64,000 nucleotides of DNA from Polyangiaceae bacterium (GCA_020848455.1 JADLAB010000322.1:1-64000); one strand, 5' to 3'. Numbered from the stretch's first letter, positions 51,952-61,955 are shown. Notes: generated by a model from the sequence alone, not told the origin. Numbers and translations are program-made.

Positions 51952-52500
51952 GTGAAATCCAACGGCGAATCCGACCAGGGCTCCGAGGACGACCGGCGCG
52001 AGCGCACGGACGGCCTGCTGACGACGGGGGACATGGCGAGGCTGTCCAACAACACCTTGCGTACCGTCCGGTTCTACGAGGAGGCCGGCATCCTGCGCCC
52101 GGAGCGGCGCAGTGCCGGTGGTCATCGCCTGTTCAGCCAGCGCGAGCTGGCGCGGCTCCAGTTCATCAGCGACATGCGGGCCGCAGGGCTCTCTCTCGAG
52201 GAGATCCGCGATCTCCTCGCGCTGAAGCAGCGTGCCGAGAGTGGGCAGCAGGCCGCGTCGCGGGCCGTCGGGGAGCTCGAGAAGCAGCTCACGTCGCTCG
52301 ACGAGCGCATCGCGCTGCTCACGCGCCTGCGCGACGAGCTCGCCCGCACGCACGAGATCCTGAGCGGCTGCAAGCGCTGCGAGAACCACCGGAACTTCCC
52401 CGGGCAGTGCGACGCCTGCGGCCACATCGCCTCGCAACCGGAGCTGCCGCAGAGCATGCAGGTGCTCTGGTCGGTGCCCCGCGACGGGGGCTCCGAGTAG
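51952..52500 (+). CDS. MerR-family regulator with C-terminal CxxC-9-CxxC
   Basis: A 182-residue protein with a GTG start and a polar N-terminus. The MerR winged-helix DNA-binding domain spans residues 22-92 (LLTTGDMARLSNNTLRTVRF, YEEAGILRPERRSAGGHRLF). A coiled dimerisation helix (about 96-136) follows, ending in CKRCENHRNFPGQCDACG with cysteines at 140, 143, 153 and 156, a zinc-ribbon-like arrangement of its own rather than the metal site of MerR or CueR. The ligand is unknown. The gene converges on smc, 55 bases away. A TTATGC box lies about 10 bases upstream. Confidence 0.88.
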   Translation: MKSNGESDQGSEDDRRERTDGLLTTGDMARLSNNTLRTVRFYEEAGILRPERRSAGGHRLFSQRELARLQFISDMRAAGLSLEEIRDLLALKQRAESGQQAASRAVGELEKQLTSLDERIALLTRLRDELARTHEILSGCKRCENHRNFPGQCDACGHIASQPELPQSMQVLWSVPRDGGSE

Positions 52501-52555
52501 CTTCGCGGCGCGACGCTCGCGCGCCACGCCACCCTGCTCGGCCGCAGCTTCGCTC

Positions 52556-55500
52556 TCAGGCCACGGCGGCGACGCCGTCGTCGGCGGGCCGCTCGAGGCG
52601 CTTCTCGCTCCGGGCGGTCGCCTCGGCGATGCGCACGCCGACGAGCTTGGAGACGCCGGGCTCCTGCATCGTCACGCCGTACAGCACGTCCACGCCCTGC
52701 ATGGTGCGCTTGCTGTGCGTGATGATGATGAACTGGCTGTTGTCGGTCATCTCGCGAATCGACTCGATGTAGCGGCCCACGTTGGCCTCGTCGAGCGGTG
52801 CGTCGACCTCGTCGAGGATGCAGAACGGCGAGGGCTTGAACTGGAAGATGGCGAACAGCAGCGACACGGCCGTGAACGCCTTCTCGCCGCCGCTCATGAG
52901 CTCGATGTTGCCGAGCTTCTTGCCGGGCGGCTGGGCCAGGATCTCGATGCCGGTCTCGAGCAGGTCCTCGGGCTTCGTGAGGCGCAGCTCGGCCTTGCCG
53001 CCGCGGAACATGCGCGGGAACACGACCTGGAAGCGCTCGTTGATCCCGTCGAAGGCGTGCCGGAACAGGCGCTTGCACTCGCGGTTCATCTGCGCGATCG
53101 CCCGCTCCAGGTTGTCGAGGGCCGCCGTCAGGTCGGCGTGCTGCTCGCTGTAGAAGCGATGCCGCTCGGCGGCCTCGTCGGCCTCCTTGACCGCGTCGAG
53201 GTTGACGGGCCCCATGCGCTCGATGAGCTCGGCGAGCTCGCGAATGCGGCGCCGCTGGGTGTCGTCGAGCTCGGGCCGCGCGTGGAAGTCTCCGACGTTC
53301 GCCGCGAGCTCGAGGCCGCGGAAGCGCTCGCGCACGCCCTCCTCGAGGTGGTTGCGGCCGAGGCGCAGGCGCTCGAGCTCGAGCTCGTGCGCGCGCAGCT
53401 CCTCGTTGGCGGCGTCGAGCTCGGCGCGGTGCTCGCGCAGCTCGGCCTCGGCGAGGCCGAGCTCGCTCCGGGCTCCGTCGAGCTCGACGCGCGCTTCCTC
53501 GAAGGCGCCGTGGGCTCGGCGCGCCACGAGGCGCGCTTCGACCAGCTCCTCGCGTGCCCCCATGATCGCCGCGGCCACCTCGCCGAGCTCGCGCGCGGCC
53601 AGGTCCCGCTCGGCGTCGAGCGCAGCGATGCGCCCCTCGAGCTCGCGCAGGCTCGCGCCCAGGCGCGTGATGGCGGCGTCGGTGGAGGTGAGTCGCTCGC
53701 GCGCTTCGGCGAGTCGCACGCGTCGCTCGGTGAGCAGGCCCTGCGCGAGGCCGAGCTCGGTGGCGGCGTCGGTCGCGGCCGGCTCGGCCTCCGCGAGCGC
53801 CTGTTCGCGCGCCGCGCTCTCGGTGCGTGCAGCGGCGAGGCTGCCCTCGGCGGCCTCGTGCTCGGCGACGGCCTCGTCGACCTGGCGCGTGAGCTCGGCG
53901 AGCTCCCGCACCACGGCAGCCTGTCGGCGCTCGGTGGCCGCCTGCTCGGCCTCGAGGCGCCGTCGCCCTTGCTCGGCCGTGACGAGCTCGATGTCGGCGG
54001 CGTGCAGGCGGCGGCCCGCCTCCTCGAGCGTCGCGCCGAGGCGCGCCAGGGCCGCCCGCTCGCCCTCGAGCTCGTCCGCGCGCGCGGTGATGGCGGCGGC
54101 CTTCTCGTCGATGGCCACGCCGAGCTCGCGGATCTCGCGGCGCCGCTCCAGCATGCCCTCGGCGCGCGCGTCACCGGCGCCGCCGGTGATGCGCCCGTCG
54201 GAGTGGAACACCATGCCGTCGGGCGTCACGAGGTCGCACGGGGCGCCCTGCTCCCAGTAGGCGCGGGCCTCGGCCACGTCGCCCACGAGGACCGCGTCGC
54301 CGAGCAGCGCGCGCGCCACGTAGCCGTCACCGGGTGCGGTCGTGACGAGGGCGCGCAGGCCGTCGGCCGGCACCGGGGCCACGGGTCGCTCGCGCGCCGT
54401 CGCCGCGAGCACGGTGGCGCGGCCGCGGTTGCCGGCACGCAGCTCCTCGAGCAGTGCGAGCCCGTGCTCGACGTCGCTCACGAGCACGCACTCCACCCGT
54501 TCGCCGAGCGCGCCCGCGAGCGCCGTGCCGAGCTCGGGCGCCGCCTCGAGGCCGTTGGCCGCGAGGCCGAGCACGCTCGCGTCGCCGCGGCGCAGCAGCT
54601 CCTTCGGCCCCTTGCCGAGGCTCTCGGCGCGCCGCTCGAGCTCCTCGAGCGCCCCGCGCCGGTTCTGTAGCTTGTTGAGCTCGTTCTGCGCGGCGGCGAG
54701 GGCACGCTCGCCGAGCTCGAGGTCGCCCTTGCGCGCCGCGAGCTCGGTGCGCGCGGCGTCGCGCTCCGCGACCAGCGCGTCCTTGCGGTCGGACAGGTCG
54801 CTCGCCATGAAGCTCGCTTCCTCGTAGCGGCCCGCGATGCCCGCGAGGTCGGCCGCGAGCTGGGTCTCCTCGCCGGCGAGCCGCTCGCGCCGCGCACCGA
54901 GCTCGCTGCGCCGGCGCTCGCTCGCCGCGAGCTTCGCCTCGTTGCCCGCGATGCGCGCCGCGGTCTGGGCCTGGGCCTTGCGCAGCTCGGCGAGCGTCGC
55001 GGCCGCATGGTCCGCCACGTGGCGGGTCTCGGCCAGGCGGGCCTCGCACTGCTGCATGGCGTCGGCCTGCTGGCCGTGCTCCGCGGCGACGGCGTCGCGC
55101 CCGGCCTCGAGCTCGCGCTCCTCGGCCACGAGCACGGCGAGGCGCTCGCCGAGGTCGTGCTGCTCGGCGCGTGCCGCCTCGAGCCGCGCGGCGAGGTGGC
55201 GGGCGCGGTCGCCGGCGCGATCGAGGCGCACCTCGACGTCGCGCACCTCGTTGTCGGCGTGGAAGGAGTCGCTCTGGCGCGCCTCGGCGACGCGCTCGAC
55301 CTCGTGGGCCCGCGCGCGCAGCACCTCGATCTGGGCCTCGCGCGTGTCGACCGCGATGCGGGTCGCGCGCGCGACCTCCGCGGCGTTGGCGCACGCAGAC
55401 TCGCCAAAGGCCGTGCGCACCACGAAATCGAGCAGCTTGTGCGAGGCGTCCCAGAGCGTGAGATCGTCGAGCTCCTCGCGGTAGCGCAGGTAGCGCTGCG

Positions 55501-56155
55501 CCTTCTGCGCCTGGCGCCGCAGGCTGCCGAGCTGCCGATCGATCTCGACGACGATGTCGTTGACGCGCAGGAGGTTCTGGCGCGTGAGCTCCATCTTCTG
55601 CTCGGCCTGCTTGCGGCGCGAGCGGTACTTCGTGATGCCGGCGGCCTCTTCGATGAGCTGGCGCCGGTCCTCGGGACGCGCCGACACGATGAGGCCGATC
55701 TTGCCCTGCTCGACGATGGAGTACGCCTTGCGCCCCACGCCCGTGCCGAGGAAGAGGTCGGTCATGTCCCGCAGCCGGACGGGCGTCTTGTTGATGAGGT
55801 ACTCGCTCTCGCCGTCGCGGAAGATGCGACGCGTGACGGCGATCTCGGAGTAGTCGCGGTACTCGAGCGGGAGGCTCTGCGCGCCCGCGGGGTCGCTGTT
55901 GTCGAAGGTGAGCGTGACCTCGGCGAAACCGTGGGGCGCGCGACTCTCCGAGCCGTTGAAGATGACGTCCGCCATGGCCCGGCCGCGCAGCGCCTTGGCG
56001 CTCTGCTCGCCCATGACCCAGCGGATGGCGTCGACGACGTTGCTCTTGCCGCAGCCGTTCGGCCCCACGACGCCGATGACGTCGTGATCGAAGTGGATGA
56101 CGGTCCGGTCCACGAAGGACTTGAAACCGCTGATCTCGAGCTTCTTGATATGCAT
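52556..56155 (-). CDS. smc: Chromosome segregation/condensation ATPase SMC
   Basis: A 1199-residue SMC. Walker A is GPNGCGKSN near residue 32, in the N-terminal head. Two long coiled coils flank a hinge (about 515-660; [16 protein letters not shown]). The signature motif [19 protein letters not shown] and Walker [17 protein letters not shown] lie in the C-terminal head, with the His-switch region [10 protein letters not shown]. All ATPase motifs are intact and the length is typical. No scpA or scpB is in the window. Confidence 0.96.
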   Translation of the reverse strand: MHIKKLEISGFKSFVDRTVIHFDHDVIGVVGPNGCGKSNVVDAIRWVMGEQSAKALRGRAMADVIFNGSESRAPHGFAEVTLTFDNSDPAGAQSLPLEYRDYSEIAVTRRIFRDGESEYLINKTPVRLRDMTDLFLGTGVGRKAYSIVEQGKIGLIVSARPEDRRQLIEEAAGITKYRSRRKQAEQKMELTRQNLLRVNDIVVEIDRQLGSLRRQAQKAQRYLRYREELDDLTLWDASHKLLDFVVRTAFGESACANAAEVARATRIAVDTREAQIEVLRARAHEVERVAEARQSDSFHADNEVRDVEVRLDRAGDRARHLAARLEAARAEQHDLGERLAVLVAEERELEAGRDAVAAEHGQQADAMQQCEARLAETRHVADHAAATLAELRKAQAQTAARIAGNEAKLAASERRRSELGARRERLAGEETQLAADLAGIAGRYEEASFMASDLSDRKDALVAERDAARTELAARKGDLELGERALAAAQNELNKLQNRRGALEELERRAESLGKGPKELLRRGDASVLGLAANGLEAAPELGTALAGALGERVECVLVSDVEHGLALLEELRAGNRGRATVLAATARERPVAPVPADGLRALVTTAPGDGYVARALLGDAVLVGDVAEARAYWEQGAPCDLVTPDGMVFHSDGRITGGAGDARAEGMLERRREIRELGVAIDEKAAAITARADELEGERAALARLGATLEEAGRRLHAADIELVTAEQGRRRLEAEQAATERRQAAVVRELAELTRQVDEAVAEHEAAEGSLAAARTESAAREQALAEAEPAATDAATELGLAQGLLTERRVRLAEARERLTSTDAAITRLGASLRELEGRIAALDAERDLAARELGEVAAAIMGAREELVEARLVARRAHGAFEEARVELDGARSELGLAEAELREHRAELDAANEELRAHELELERLRLGRNHLEEGVRERFRGLELAANVGDFHARPELDDTQRRRIRELAELIERMGPVNLDAVKEADEAAERHRFYSEQHADLTAALDNLERAIAQMNRECKRLFRHAFDGINERFQVVFPRMFRGGKAELRLTKPEDLLETGIEILAQPPGKKLGNIELMSGGEKAFTAVSLLFAIFQFKPSPFCILDEVDAPLDEANVGRYIESIREMTDNSQFIIITHSKRTMQGVDVLYGVTMQEPGVSKLVGVRIAEATARSEKRLERPADDGVAAVA

Positions 56156-56489
56156 CGGTCTGGCTCACCGACAGGACCAGTCGGGACTGGTGCCTGGTGT
56201 ATTGTCACAGAGTGGCATGTACCGTCACGCCATGCACCTTGTCGAGTTATCGGTTTTCGCGGGGTGGTGCAAGCGGTTCGTGGAAAACTCCGGTGACTGC
56301 GCGACTTGGGCTCATACACTGAGTGTAACGTTACCGTGGCGAGATCGGGGGTGCACGTGGCGCACCGTCGGGGCGCAAGCGTGGCTCTCACGATCGAGAG
56401 CTGCGTCCGAGCGAGACGATGCCGCGCATGATGACGCGGCTTGACAAGCGGCGCCCGGACGTTAGGAGTACCCTCACGAGAGGAACGAA
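56156..56489. promoter_or_regulatory. Divergent smc/FmdB-type control region
   Basis: A 334-base gap between divergent genes, noticeably richer in A/T than its surroundings. It should contain both promoters; a weak candidate for smc on the minus strand is TCGACA followed after 17 bases by GTACAT. It also holds the overlapping palindromes at 56315-56334. No gene is visible. Confidence 0.6.
56315..56334. promoter_or_regulatory. Two overlapping palindromes, operator candidate
   Basis: TACACTGAGTGTA (56315-56327, 6-bp arms with one central base) overlaps GTAACGTTAC (56325-56334, perfect). The pair lies about 155 bases upstream of the FmdB ATG and 160 upstream of the smc ATG. Confidence 0.5.
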
Positions 56490-56858
56490 ATGCCGACGTA
56501 CGAGTACATCTGCACGGCGTGCCAGCACGCGTGGGAAGCGTTCCAGCCGATGAGCGCCGACCCGCTGCGCGACTGCCCCAAGTGCAACAAGCCCCGGGCG
56601 AAGCGACAGATCTCGCTCGGCGCCGGGTTCATCCTGAAGGGCGGCGGCTGGTACTCGGACCTCTACTCGAGCCCGAGCCCCGGCAAGGGCGGAGGGGAGG
56701 GGGCGGGCTCCGGGGGCGGCTCCACCTCGAGCGCGTCGACGAGCGGGTCGAGCGCGACCACCGGCAGCACCGGCAGCGCGGGCGCGGGCAGCAGCACGAC
56801 CGACTCGAAGCCGAAGGGCGGCAAGAAGCGCTCGTCGAGCGCCGCGGCCTCCGGCTGA
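56490..56858 (+). CDS. FmdB-family zinc-ribbon protein
   Basis: A 122-residue protein beginning MPTYEYICTACQHAWEAFQP, the canonical FmdB/CxxC_CxxC_SSSS start, with the second zinc knuckle DCPKCNKP near residue 30. A hydrophobic stretch and a long Gly/Ser/Thr-rich tail follow. FmdB was named from methylotrophs as a putative regulator; the function is unclear. A purine-rich GAGAGGAACGA precedes the ATG. Confidence 0.85.
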   Translation: MPTYEYICTACQHAWEAFQPMSADPLRDCPKCNKPRAKRQISLGAGFILKGGGWYSDLYSSPSPGKGGGEGAGSGGGSTSSASTSGSSATTGSTGSAGAGSSTTDSKPKGGKKRSSSAAASG

Positions 56859-56911
56859 GCGGCCGCGTCGCTCGGAATTTCATGCCCCGAGCGCGGGACC
56901 GACGCTAGGCT

Positions 56912-57898
56912 GTGCGCGTGGTGCGCGACCTTCGGGGCTTGCGGTTCGCCGTCGCCGTCGTGGCGCTCTCGGTCGCGGCGCTCGTCGGCTGCAACAAGAA
57001 CCAGAGCCTCGCGCTCGTGGGTGGCCGGCGCGTCGAGGCTAGCGCCCTCGACGGCAATCCGCTCGCGCTCCTGCCGAAGGGCCCGCTCATCCTCTACCGG
57101 CTCGACGCGGCACGCCTGTTCGCCTCGAGCTTCGGGCGCAACGTGGCCGCGCTCACGGCGACCCTGCTGCCCATCGGCCCCGAGTCGAACTTCGTCCCCG
57201 CACGCGACGTGCAGCGCATCACCGGCGCCGTCTACGCGATGCAGGGCGCGGACTTCTGCGCGGTCCTTCAGGGCAACTTCGACGTGGCGCGCATCCGCGC
57301 TGCGGCCGCGGCGCGCGCACAGACCCCCGGCGGGGCACCGCTCGTGCGCACCGAGTACGCGGGCAACGAGATCTTCACGGTCGCGAACCTCGGCTTCGTG
57401 CTGCTGACGCCCCGCGCAATCCTGTCGGGCAACGAGACCGGCATGCGGCGCGCCCTCGATCGGCTGCGCTTCGGGCGCGTCGACCACGAGCTACCCGCGT
57501 GGATGCACATCATCCTCAACGACGAGCGCGCGGCCTTCGGCGTCGTGAGCGACATGTCGGGCCAGCCCGCCGTCGCAGCTGCGCAGGGGGAGCTGCCGTT
57601 CGTGGCGGGCCTGCGCTACGTGCGCGTGCTCGGCAACTTCGAGCCGCCGGGGAGCAACATCGTGGGCACGCTCACCTACGGCGACGGCGACGCCGCCGTC
57701 CAGGGCGCCGAGCAGCTGCGCAACGTGGCGCGGCTCAACTACGTGCTCGGGGTGTTCTCGGCGTTCGGCTTCGGAGGTCGACCGCCCGAGCTCACGGTCG
57801 CGCTCGCCGGGCGCGACGTGGGCTTCGCGACCTCGCTCGACGGCAGCATGGTCGGATTCCTCATCGACATGGCGAGCCAGCTCACGCGCAGCCTGTGA
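56912..57898 (+). CDS. Lipoprotein of unknown function
   Basis: A 328-residue protein with a GTG start (TAGGCT box immediately upstream; alternative GTGs at 56918 and 56921). The signal ends in lipobox ALVGC. The mature part (LPKGPLILYRLDAARLFASSFG, then GLRYVRVLGNFEPPGSNIVGTL) is a mixed alpha/beta fold I do not recognise. It is separated from the FmdB gene by 53 bases and converges with the M14 gene across a short hairpin. Confidence 0.7.
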   Translation: MRVVRDLRGLRFAVAVVALSVAALVGCNKNQSLALVGGRRVEASALDGNPLALLPKGPLILYRLDAARLFASSFGRNVAALTATLLPIGPESNFVPARDVQRITGAVYAMQGADFCAVLQGNFDVARIRAAAAARAQTPGGAPLVRTEYAGNEIFTVANLGFVLLTPRAILSGNETGMRRALDRLRFGRVDHELPAWMHIILNDERAAFGVVSDMSGQPAVAAAQGELPFVAGLRYVRVLGNFEPPGSNIVGTLTYGDGDAAVQGAEQLRNVARLNYVLGVFSAFGFGGRPPELTVALAGRDVGFATSLDGSMVGFLIDMASQLTRSL

Positions 57899-57906
57899 CT
57901 CGCGCC

Positions 57907-57922
57907 TCGCCCTCTCGGGCGA
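57907..57922. terminator. Hairpin between convergent genes
   Basis: TCGCCC (57907-57912), loop TCTC, GGGCGA (57917-57922) lies 8 bases after the lipoprotein stop and 15 before the M14 stop on the other strand. The same TCGCCC-N4-GGGCGA hairpin ends the repeat modules at 19094 and 36624. Confidence 0.6.
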
Positions 57923-57937
57923 AACACGCGCGGCCTC

Positions 57938-58924
57938 CTACAGCCGGTCGCCCCGCGCGAAGGGCAGGGTCGCGGTCGCGATGCGCCCGGCCACCTCGGT
58001 CGTGTTCGGCGGGTTGAACCACGCGAAGGGGTCGAAGAGGCGGCCCGGGCGCAGCCCGACCCCGCCCCGAGAGCACTCGACGAGCAGGGACAGCGCGCCG
58101 TGCCGCTCGTGGAACCAATCGAGCTCGAGGCCCCCCTGGCGCAGGCCCACGCCGAACCACGACGACGGCAGCGCGCGGTAGGGACGCGGGTCCGCGGCGG
58201 CGGCGATGCGCCTGGCCCAGGCGCGGTGCTCCGCCGCGTCCGGGGCCGGCAGCAGCGAGTAGGCGTGAGGGTAGAGGACGGCCCCGCCGAAGCTGTGGAA
58301 CGACACCGCGCGATCGACCCGGCGCGTGCCGAGCGCCTGTGCGATGGCCTGCACCTCGGGCTCGCTCGACGGCGCGGCCCCGGGCTTGAAGACCCAGGGC
58401 ACGGTGCGCCGCCCGAGGCCCCAGTGGGCGTCGAAGTTGCGGTTCAGGTCGACCCCGTGCGCGTTGTGGCGCACGAAGCGAAAGCGGCGCGCGCGCAGGT
58501 TGCGCTCCACGCGCAAGAGGCCGTCGGGGTTGGCGATCGGCACCACCACGACACTGCGGTCGCCGAGTCGGCTCTCGAGCAGCTGCCCCACGAGCGCGAG
58601 GGCGGTCTCGACCCCGATCCACTCGATGGGGTGCAGGCCCGCGAGCACGACCGACGTGCGCCGGTGGGGCGCGGGCTCGGCACCCACCGTGAGAGCGAAC
58701 AGCGGCTCGCCGCGCACGCTGCGGCCGATGGTGGCGAGCCGCGCGCCCGTCTGCACCAGCCGGTCGACGGCGCCGAGCAGCTCCGCGTAGCCGCGGTAGG
58801 CGCCGAGGCCGCGGCGCCCGAGGACAGGGGCGAGAGGCTCGGCCCGGTGCTGCTCGACGAGCTGGCGCAGCGTGGCGCGCCCGGAGCGTTCGCTCGCGAC
58901 GGAGAGCGGCGATGCGGGAGTCAC
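57938..58924 (-). CDS. M14-family zinc carboxypeptidase-like protein
   Basis: A 328-residue protein (GTG start). Zinc ligands are His98 and Glu101 in GLHPIEWIGVE and His210 in SFHSFGG; catalytic Glu283 is in LLVECSRGG. DLNRNFDAHWG (159-169) is the family substrate-binding motif. This matches the M14 carboxypeptidase family (gamma-D-glutamyl or exopeptidase types). No signal peptide is evident from this start, so export is not supported. It is divergent from the gene at 59029. Confidence 0.88.
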   Translation of the reverse strand: MTPASPLSVASERSGRATLRQLVEQHRAEPLAPVLGRRGLGAYRGYAELLGAVDRLVQTGARLATIGRSVRGEPLFALTVGAEPAPHRRTSVVLAGLHPIEWIGVETALALVGQLLESRLGDRSVVVVPIANPDGLLRVERNLRARRFRFVRHNAHGVDLNRNFDAHWGLGRRTVPWVFKPGAAPSSEPEVQAIAQALGTRRVDRAVSFHSFGGAVLYPHAYSLLPAPDAAEHRAWARRIAAAADPRPYRALPSSWFGVGLRQGGLELDWFHERHGALSLLVECSRGGVGLRPGRLFDPFAWFNPPNTTEVAGRIATATLPFARGDRL

Positions 58925-59028
58925 GCGCGGTATTGGAGCCGCAAACCCGGCGGTGTGGAAGAAAAAATGGCGCGCTCGCTTGCGCCGTCTGCGGCGGCGG
59001 CGAACGCTCGACGGGCGACGAACGCGAC

Positions 59029-59598
59029 ATGACCAGCGTCGACGAGCATGGCTGGGTGGTGGGCGCCGTCGCGCCCTTGCCCCCGGAGCGCGCCTACTCG
59101 GTGCTCGTGCCCGAGCCCTCGAGCGTGATCGATGCGGTGCGCTGGGTGGCGCAGGCGGCACGCTTCTTCGCGGCCTCCCTCGCCGTCGAGCCGGCGAAGC
59201 GCTACCCGGCCGGCGGCTGGCCGCGCGTCGACCGCGCGACGGTGCGGGTGGGTCCACTCGCCGGCCCGCCGGGGGGCGGAGTGCCTCGCGGAGTCGTCGC
59301 GCTCTGCACGCTGCCGCTCTCGGACGCGCCGCTCGTGCGGGCACGGGCGGCGCAGGGGGTGGCCGCGATGGGGGGAGCCGGCTTCGACGTCCTGCTGGCG
59401 CGCGCCACGCGGCTCTGGCAGCTCGACGCGGCGCCGCTCGAGGGCGAGCCCGGAGCGGCGCTGCTCGTCGCGGCGCTGCTCGCGTCGCTCGCGCTCGGCC
59501 CCGTGCTCGCGCCGGACGGCGCCGTGCTCGGCGTGAAGAGCTGTCGCGACCGCCTCGCGGCGCTCGGCAGCGGGCGCGGGGCTGCGGGGAGGCGCTGA
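59029..59598 (+). CDS. Hypothetical protein, 189 residues
   Basis: A 189-residue, Ala/Leu-rich protein beginning MTSVDEHGWVVGAVAPLPPE. It has no signal peptide, membrane segment or recognised motif; its strand/helix pattern (VSLVP-type segments alternating with AVRWVAQAARFFAASLAV) looks globular. It is divergent from the M14 gene and precedes the ECF sigma factor by 123 bases. I do not recognise it. Confidence 0.6.
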   Translation: MTSVDEHGWVVGAVAPLPPERAYSVLVPEPSSVIDAVRWVAQAARFFAASLAVEPAKRYPAGGWPRVDRATVRVGPLAGPPGGGVPRGVVALCTLPLSDAPLVRARAAQGVAAMGGAGFDVLLARATRLWQLDAAPLEGEPGAALLVAALLASLALGPVLAPDGAVLGVKSCRDRLAALGSGRGAAGRR

Positions 59599-59721
59599 GC
59601 GCCGTGGCACAACCGCTGGATATCCGCTCAGTTTCGTCCGGTACGGCGGTGCGCCGGTCGGGCCGCACGGCGCGAACGCGGCACACCGTAAGTTATTCAA
59701 TGGAAACGCGTTGAGATCGTC

Positions 59722-60528
59722 ATGAACGCGACGGCGGTGCTCTTCGCGCAGCAGCCATCGGCGCCACCGGCGGTCGCGCCGGCGCGCGGTGTGGCGCTCG
59801 GCGCGGTGCGCCGTCGGCCCGCGCTGCGGCTGGTGAGCGCCCCGGAGGTCGAGCCGCTGGCACCGCTCCTGGCCTTCGTTTCCGGCGTGTCTGGGCCGGC
59901 GACGCGGAGTATCGTGCCGGCCGTGAGCGCGCCCCCGAAGGACCGCGAGGTCGAGCGCGAGGAGGAGCGCCTGCTCTGCGCGCGCGCCCAGGGGGGCGAC
60001 AAGGCCGCGCTCGGCCAGCTGCTGCGGCGCCACGGGCCGACCCTGTACCGCACGGTCCTCTTGCCGCGCCTCGGTGGCGAGGCGGCGGCGCAGGATGCGC
60101 TCGCCGACACCTACGTGCGGGTCATGGAGCGCTTCGCGCAGTTCGAGTGGCGCGGCTGCGGCGTGTACCCGTGGCTGCGCGTCATCGCGATGCGCATCGC
60201 CCTCGACATGCTGCGCGCCCGGCGGCGCGAGAGCCTGTTCGAGCCGGCCGACCTCAGCCGTGCCGTCGACGACGCCGAGCGCGACCTCGATCAGGGGCTC
60301 GACGCCGAGCTGTGCGAGCGCCGCGACCTCGAGGCATCGCGCCAGCGGCTCGACAAGGCGCTCGCCACCATCAACCAGCGCTACGCGCTCGCCATCCGGC
60401 TGCGCATCCTCGAGGAGCGGTCGCGCGAGGCCGCCGCCGAGGCGCTCGGCGTGAGCGTGCCGACCTTCGACGTCGTGCTGCACCGCGCCCTCGCTGCGCT
60501 CAAGCGCGCCATCTCGGAGGCGGCATGA
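59722..60528 (+). CDS. ECF-type RNA polymerase sigma factor
   Basis: A 268-residue protein as drawn. Sigma region 2 is visible (LCARAQGGDKAALGQLLRRH, then DALADTYVRVMERFAQFEWRG and YPWLRVIAMRIALDMLRARR) and region 4 as LATINQRYALAIRLRILEER, AAAEALGVSVPTFDVVLHRAL. The first 67 residues are low-complexity and untypical; an in-frame GTG at 59923 (VSAPPKDREVE) would give a more usual 200-residue ECF factor. The next gene overlaps it by ATGA and is a likely anti-sigma factor. Confidence 0.85.
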   Translation: MNATAVLFAQQPSAPPAVAPARGVALGAVRRRPALRLVSAPEVEPLAPLLAFVSGVSGPATRSIVPAVSAPPKDREVEREEERLLCARAQGGDKAALGQLLRRHGPTLYRTVLLPRLGGEAAAQDALADTYVRVMERFAQFEWRGCGVYPWLRVIAMRIALDMLRARRRESLFEPADLSRAVDDAERDLDQGLDAELCERRDLEASRQRLDKALATINQRYALAIRLRILEERSREAAAEALGVSVPTFDVVLHRALAALKRAISEAA

Positions 60529-61274
60529 AGCGCGAGCTGCGACTCGTCAAGGGTGGCGAGGACCTCGGGTCCGAGCGCGACCCGCTCGCCGCCGAGGCCG
60601 AGGAGCTCGTGCGCGGCGCGGCCGGGCAGGGTGCGCTCGAGGCCGTCGACCACGAGGCGCTGCTCGCGCTCGCGCTCGGCGACGAGGCAGCGAGCTTCGC
60701 CCCCGCCGAGTGCGAGGCGGCGGCGGCGCTCCGGGACGCGCTCGCCGGCGCGGGCGAACATCCGCTCGCCGAGCTCGCCGGCGCGCTGCGGGCGCTCCAC
60801 GCGCCAGCGGCGCTCGCGCCGCGCACCCACGCCGCCCTGCTCGAGCGCGCGTTGTCGCGGCACGCGGCGGCGGCAGTCGAGGCCGAGGGCGAGCCCCAGC
60901 CCCGGAGCGATGGGCACGGCGCGAGCGCGGCGAGCGCGCTCGCCCGCGCGGCCGAGGGCGAGCCGGTGCCACCGGCCGGGCGTGCCCGCACGTCCCCGAA
61001 GCGCCGCGCCTGGCCGTTCGTGGCGCTCGGCACGGCGCTCGCCGCTGCCGCAGCGCTCGTGCTCGTGCTGACGAGCGGCGCGTTCGACCGCGAGCGCCGG
61101 ACGGGCACGCCCACGGCGGCGGCGTTCATCCAGGCGCGCTCGACCCAGGCCCTGTTCGACCCCGCCCAGCCATTCCCGGCGCGTGGGGGCGAGAGCGAGC
61201 GCATGGACCGGATCGCCCGCGCCCGCGCGGCCGATCTGCGCGCCAACCGCTATGCGTCGTGGGGGGTGCGGTGA
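60525..61274 (+). CDS. Putative anti-sigma factor, single-pass membrane protein
   Basis: A 249-residue protein, ATG overlapping the sigma stop (ATGA). The N-terminal 150 residues are helical and acidic with no CxxC or HC2 zinc motif; one hydrophobic segment (AWPFVALGTALAAAAALVLVL, near residues 164-184) is followed by a short outer tail. Position and topology suggest an anti-sigma factor lacking the zinc finger; this is an inference. Confidence 0.6.
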   Translation: MKRELRLVKGGEDLGSERDPLAAEAEELVRGAAGQGALEAVDHEALLALALGDEAASFAPAECEAAAALRDALAGAGEHPLAELAGALRALHAPAALAPRTHAALLERALSRHAAAAVEAEGEPQPRSDGHGASAASALARAAEGEPVPPAGRARTSPKRRAWPFVALGTALAAAAALVLVLTSGAFDRERRTGTPTAAAFIQARSTQALFDPAQPFPARGGESERMDRIARARAADLRANRYASWGVR

Positions 61275-61855
61275 TGCGCCGCCGGAGCGTGCTCCTCGCC
61301 TGGGCCGTGCTCGCGGTCGGGCTCGCGCTCGGCCCGGGCGGGTGCGCCGAGCGGCCGTCGCAGGACGTGCAGGCCGAGCGCTGCCCGGAGGGCGTGGTCG
61401 ACGAGGTGCTGCTCGCGTTCCTCTCGAAGGCGCGCGCCGCGCACCACCGCGCCGATCTGTTCGAGCTGGACAAGGACCTCGACGGGGCCATCGAGGAGGT
61501 CGAGCGGTTGGTGACGGGCGTTCGACCGGGCGGCGGCACGCCGCCACCCGAGGTGCGCGAGGTGCTGGCCGACAGCTTCGCCCGGCTCGCGGAGCTGCGC
61601 GGCCGGCTCGGGCGCTTCGACGACGCCGAGCGCGACCTCGACGAGGGGCTCGGCTTCGCACCGGAGGTGACGCATTTCCGCGGCCGGCTCTTCGAGGTGC
61701 GCGGCGTCGTGGAGAAGGAGCGCGCCGCGGCGCTCGAGAAGGACGGCAAGCTCTCCGAGTCCAAGCTGGCACGCGAGCGCGCGATCCGGGCCCTGCAGCA
61801 GGCCATCGACGTGCAGGAGCAGGTCATCCGCGACGCGCTCGGCGCCCAGCCCTGA
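61274..61855 (+). CDS. TPR-like lipoprotein of unknown function
   Basis: A 193-residue protein beginning with ATG that overlaps the previous stop (TGATG). The signal ends in lipobox GPGGC. The rest is helical with TPR-like spacing (SFARLAELRGRLGRFDDAER, DLDEGLGFAPEVTHFRGRLF). It is the third gene of the sigma/anti-sigma operon; a role in the envelope stress or sensing pathway of that sigma factor is plausible but unproven. Confidence 0.7.
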   Translation: MRRRSVLLAWAVLAVGLALGPGGCAERPSQDVQAERCPEGVVDEVLLAFLSKARAAHHRADLFELDKDLDGAIEEVERLVTGVRPGGGTPPPEVREVLADSFARLAELRGRLGRFDDAERDLDEGLGFAPEVTHFRGRLFEVRGVVEKERAAALEKDGKLSESKLARERAIRALQQAIDVQEQVIRDALGAQP

Positions 61856-61955
61856 GGGCCCGGGGGCGGCCCCATCGGTCTCGTCGATGGCGCGCTGCGT
61901 TGCGGATTCGCGCGGCGAAGGCGAGCCGCCGTCTGGTTGGCCGAGCGCATTGTGC

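Noticed and set aside
52715-54670. 651-residue plus-strand open frame inside smc
   Set aside because: Antisense to the smc coiled coil; repetitive Leu/Gly/Glu pattern mirrors the codon bias.
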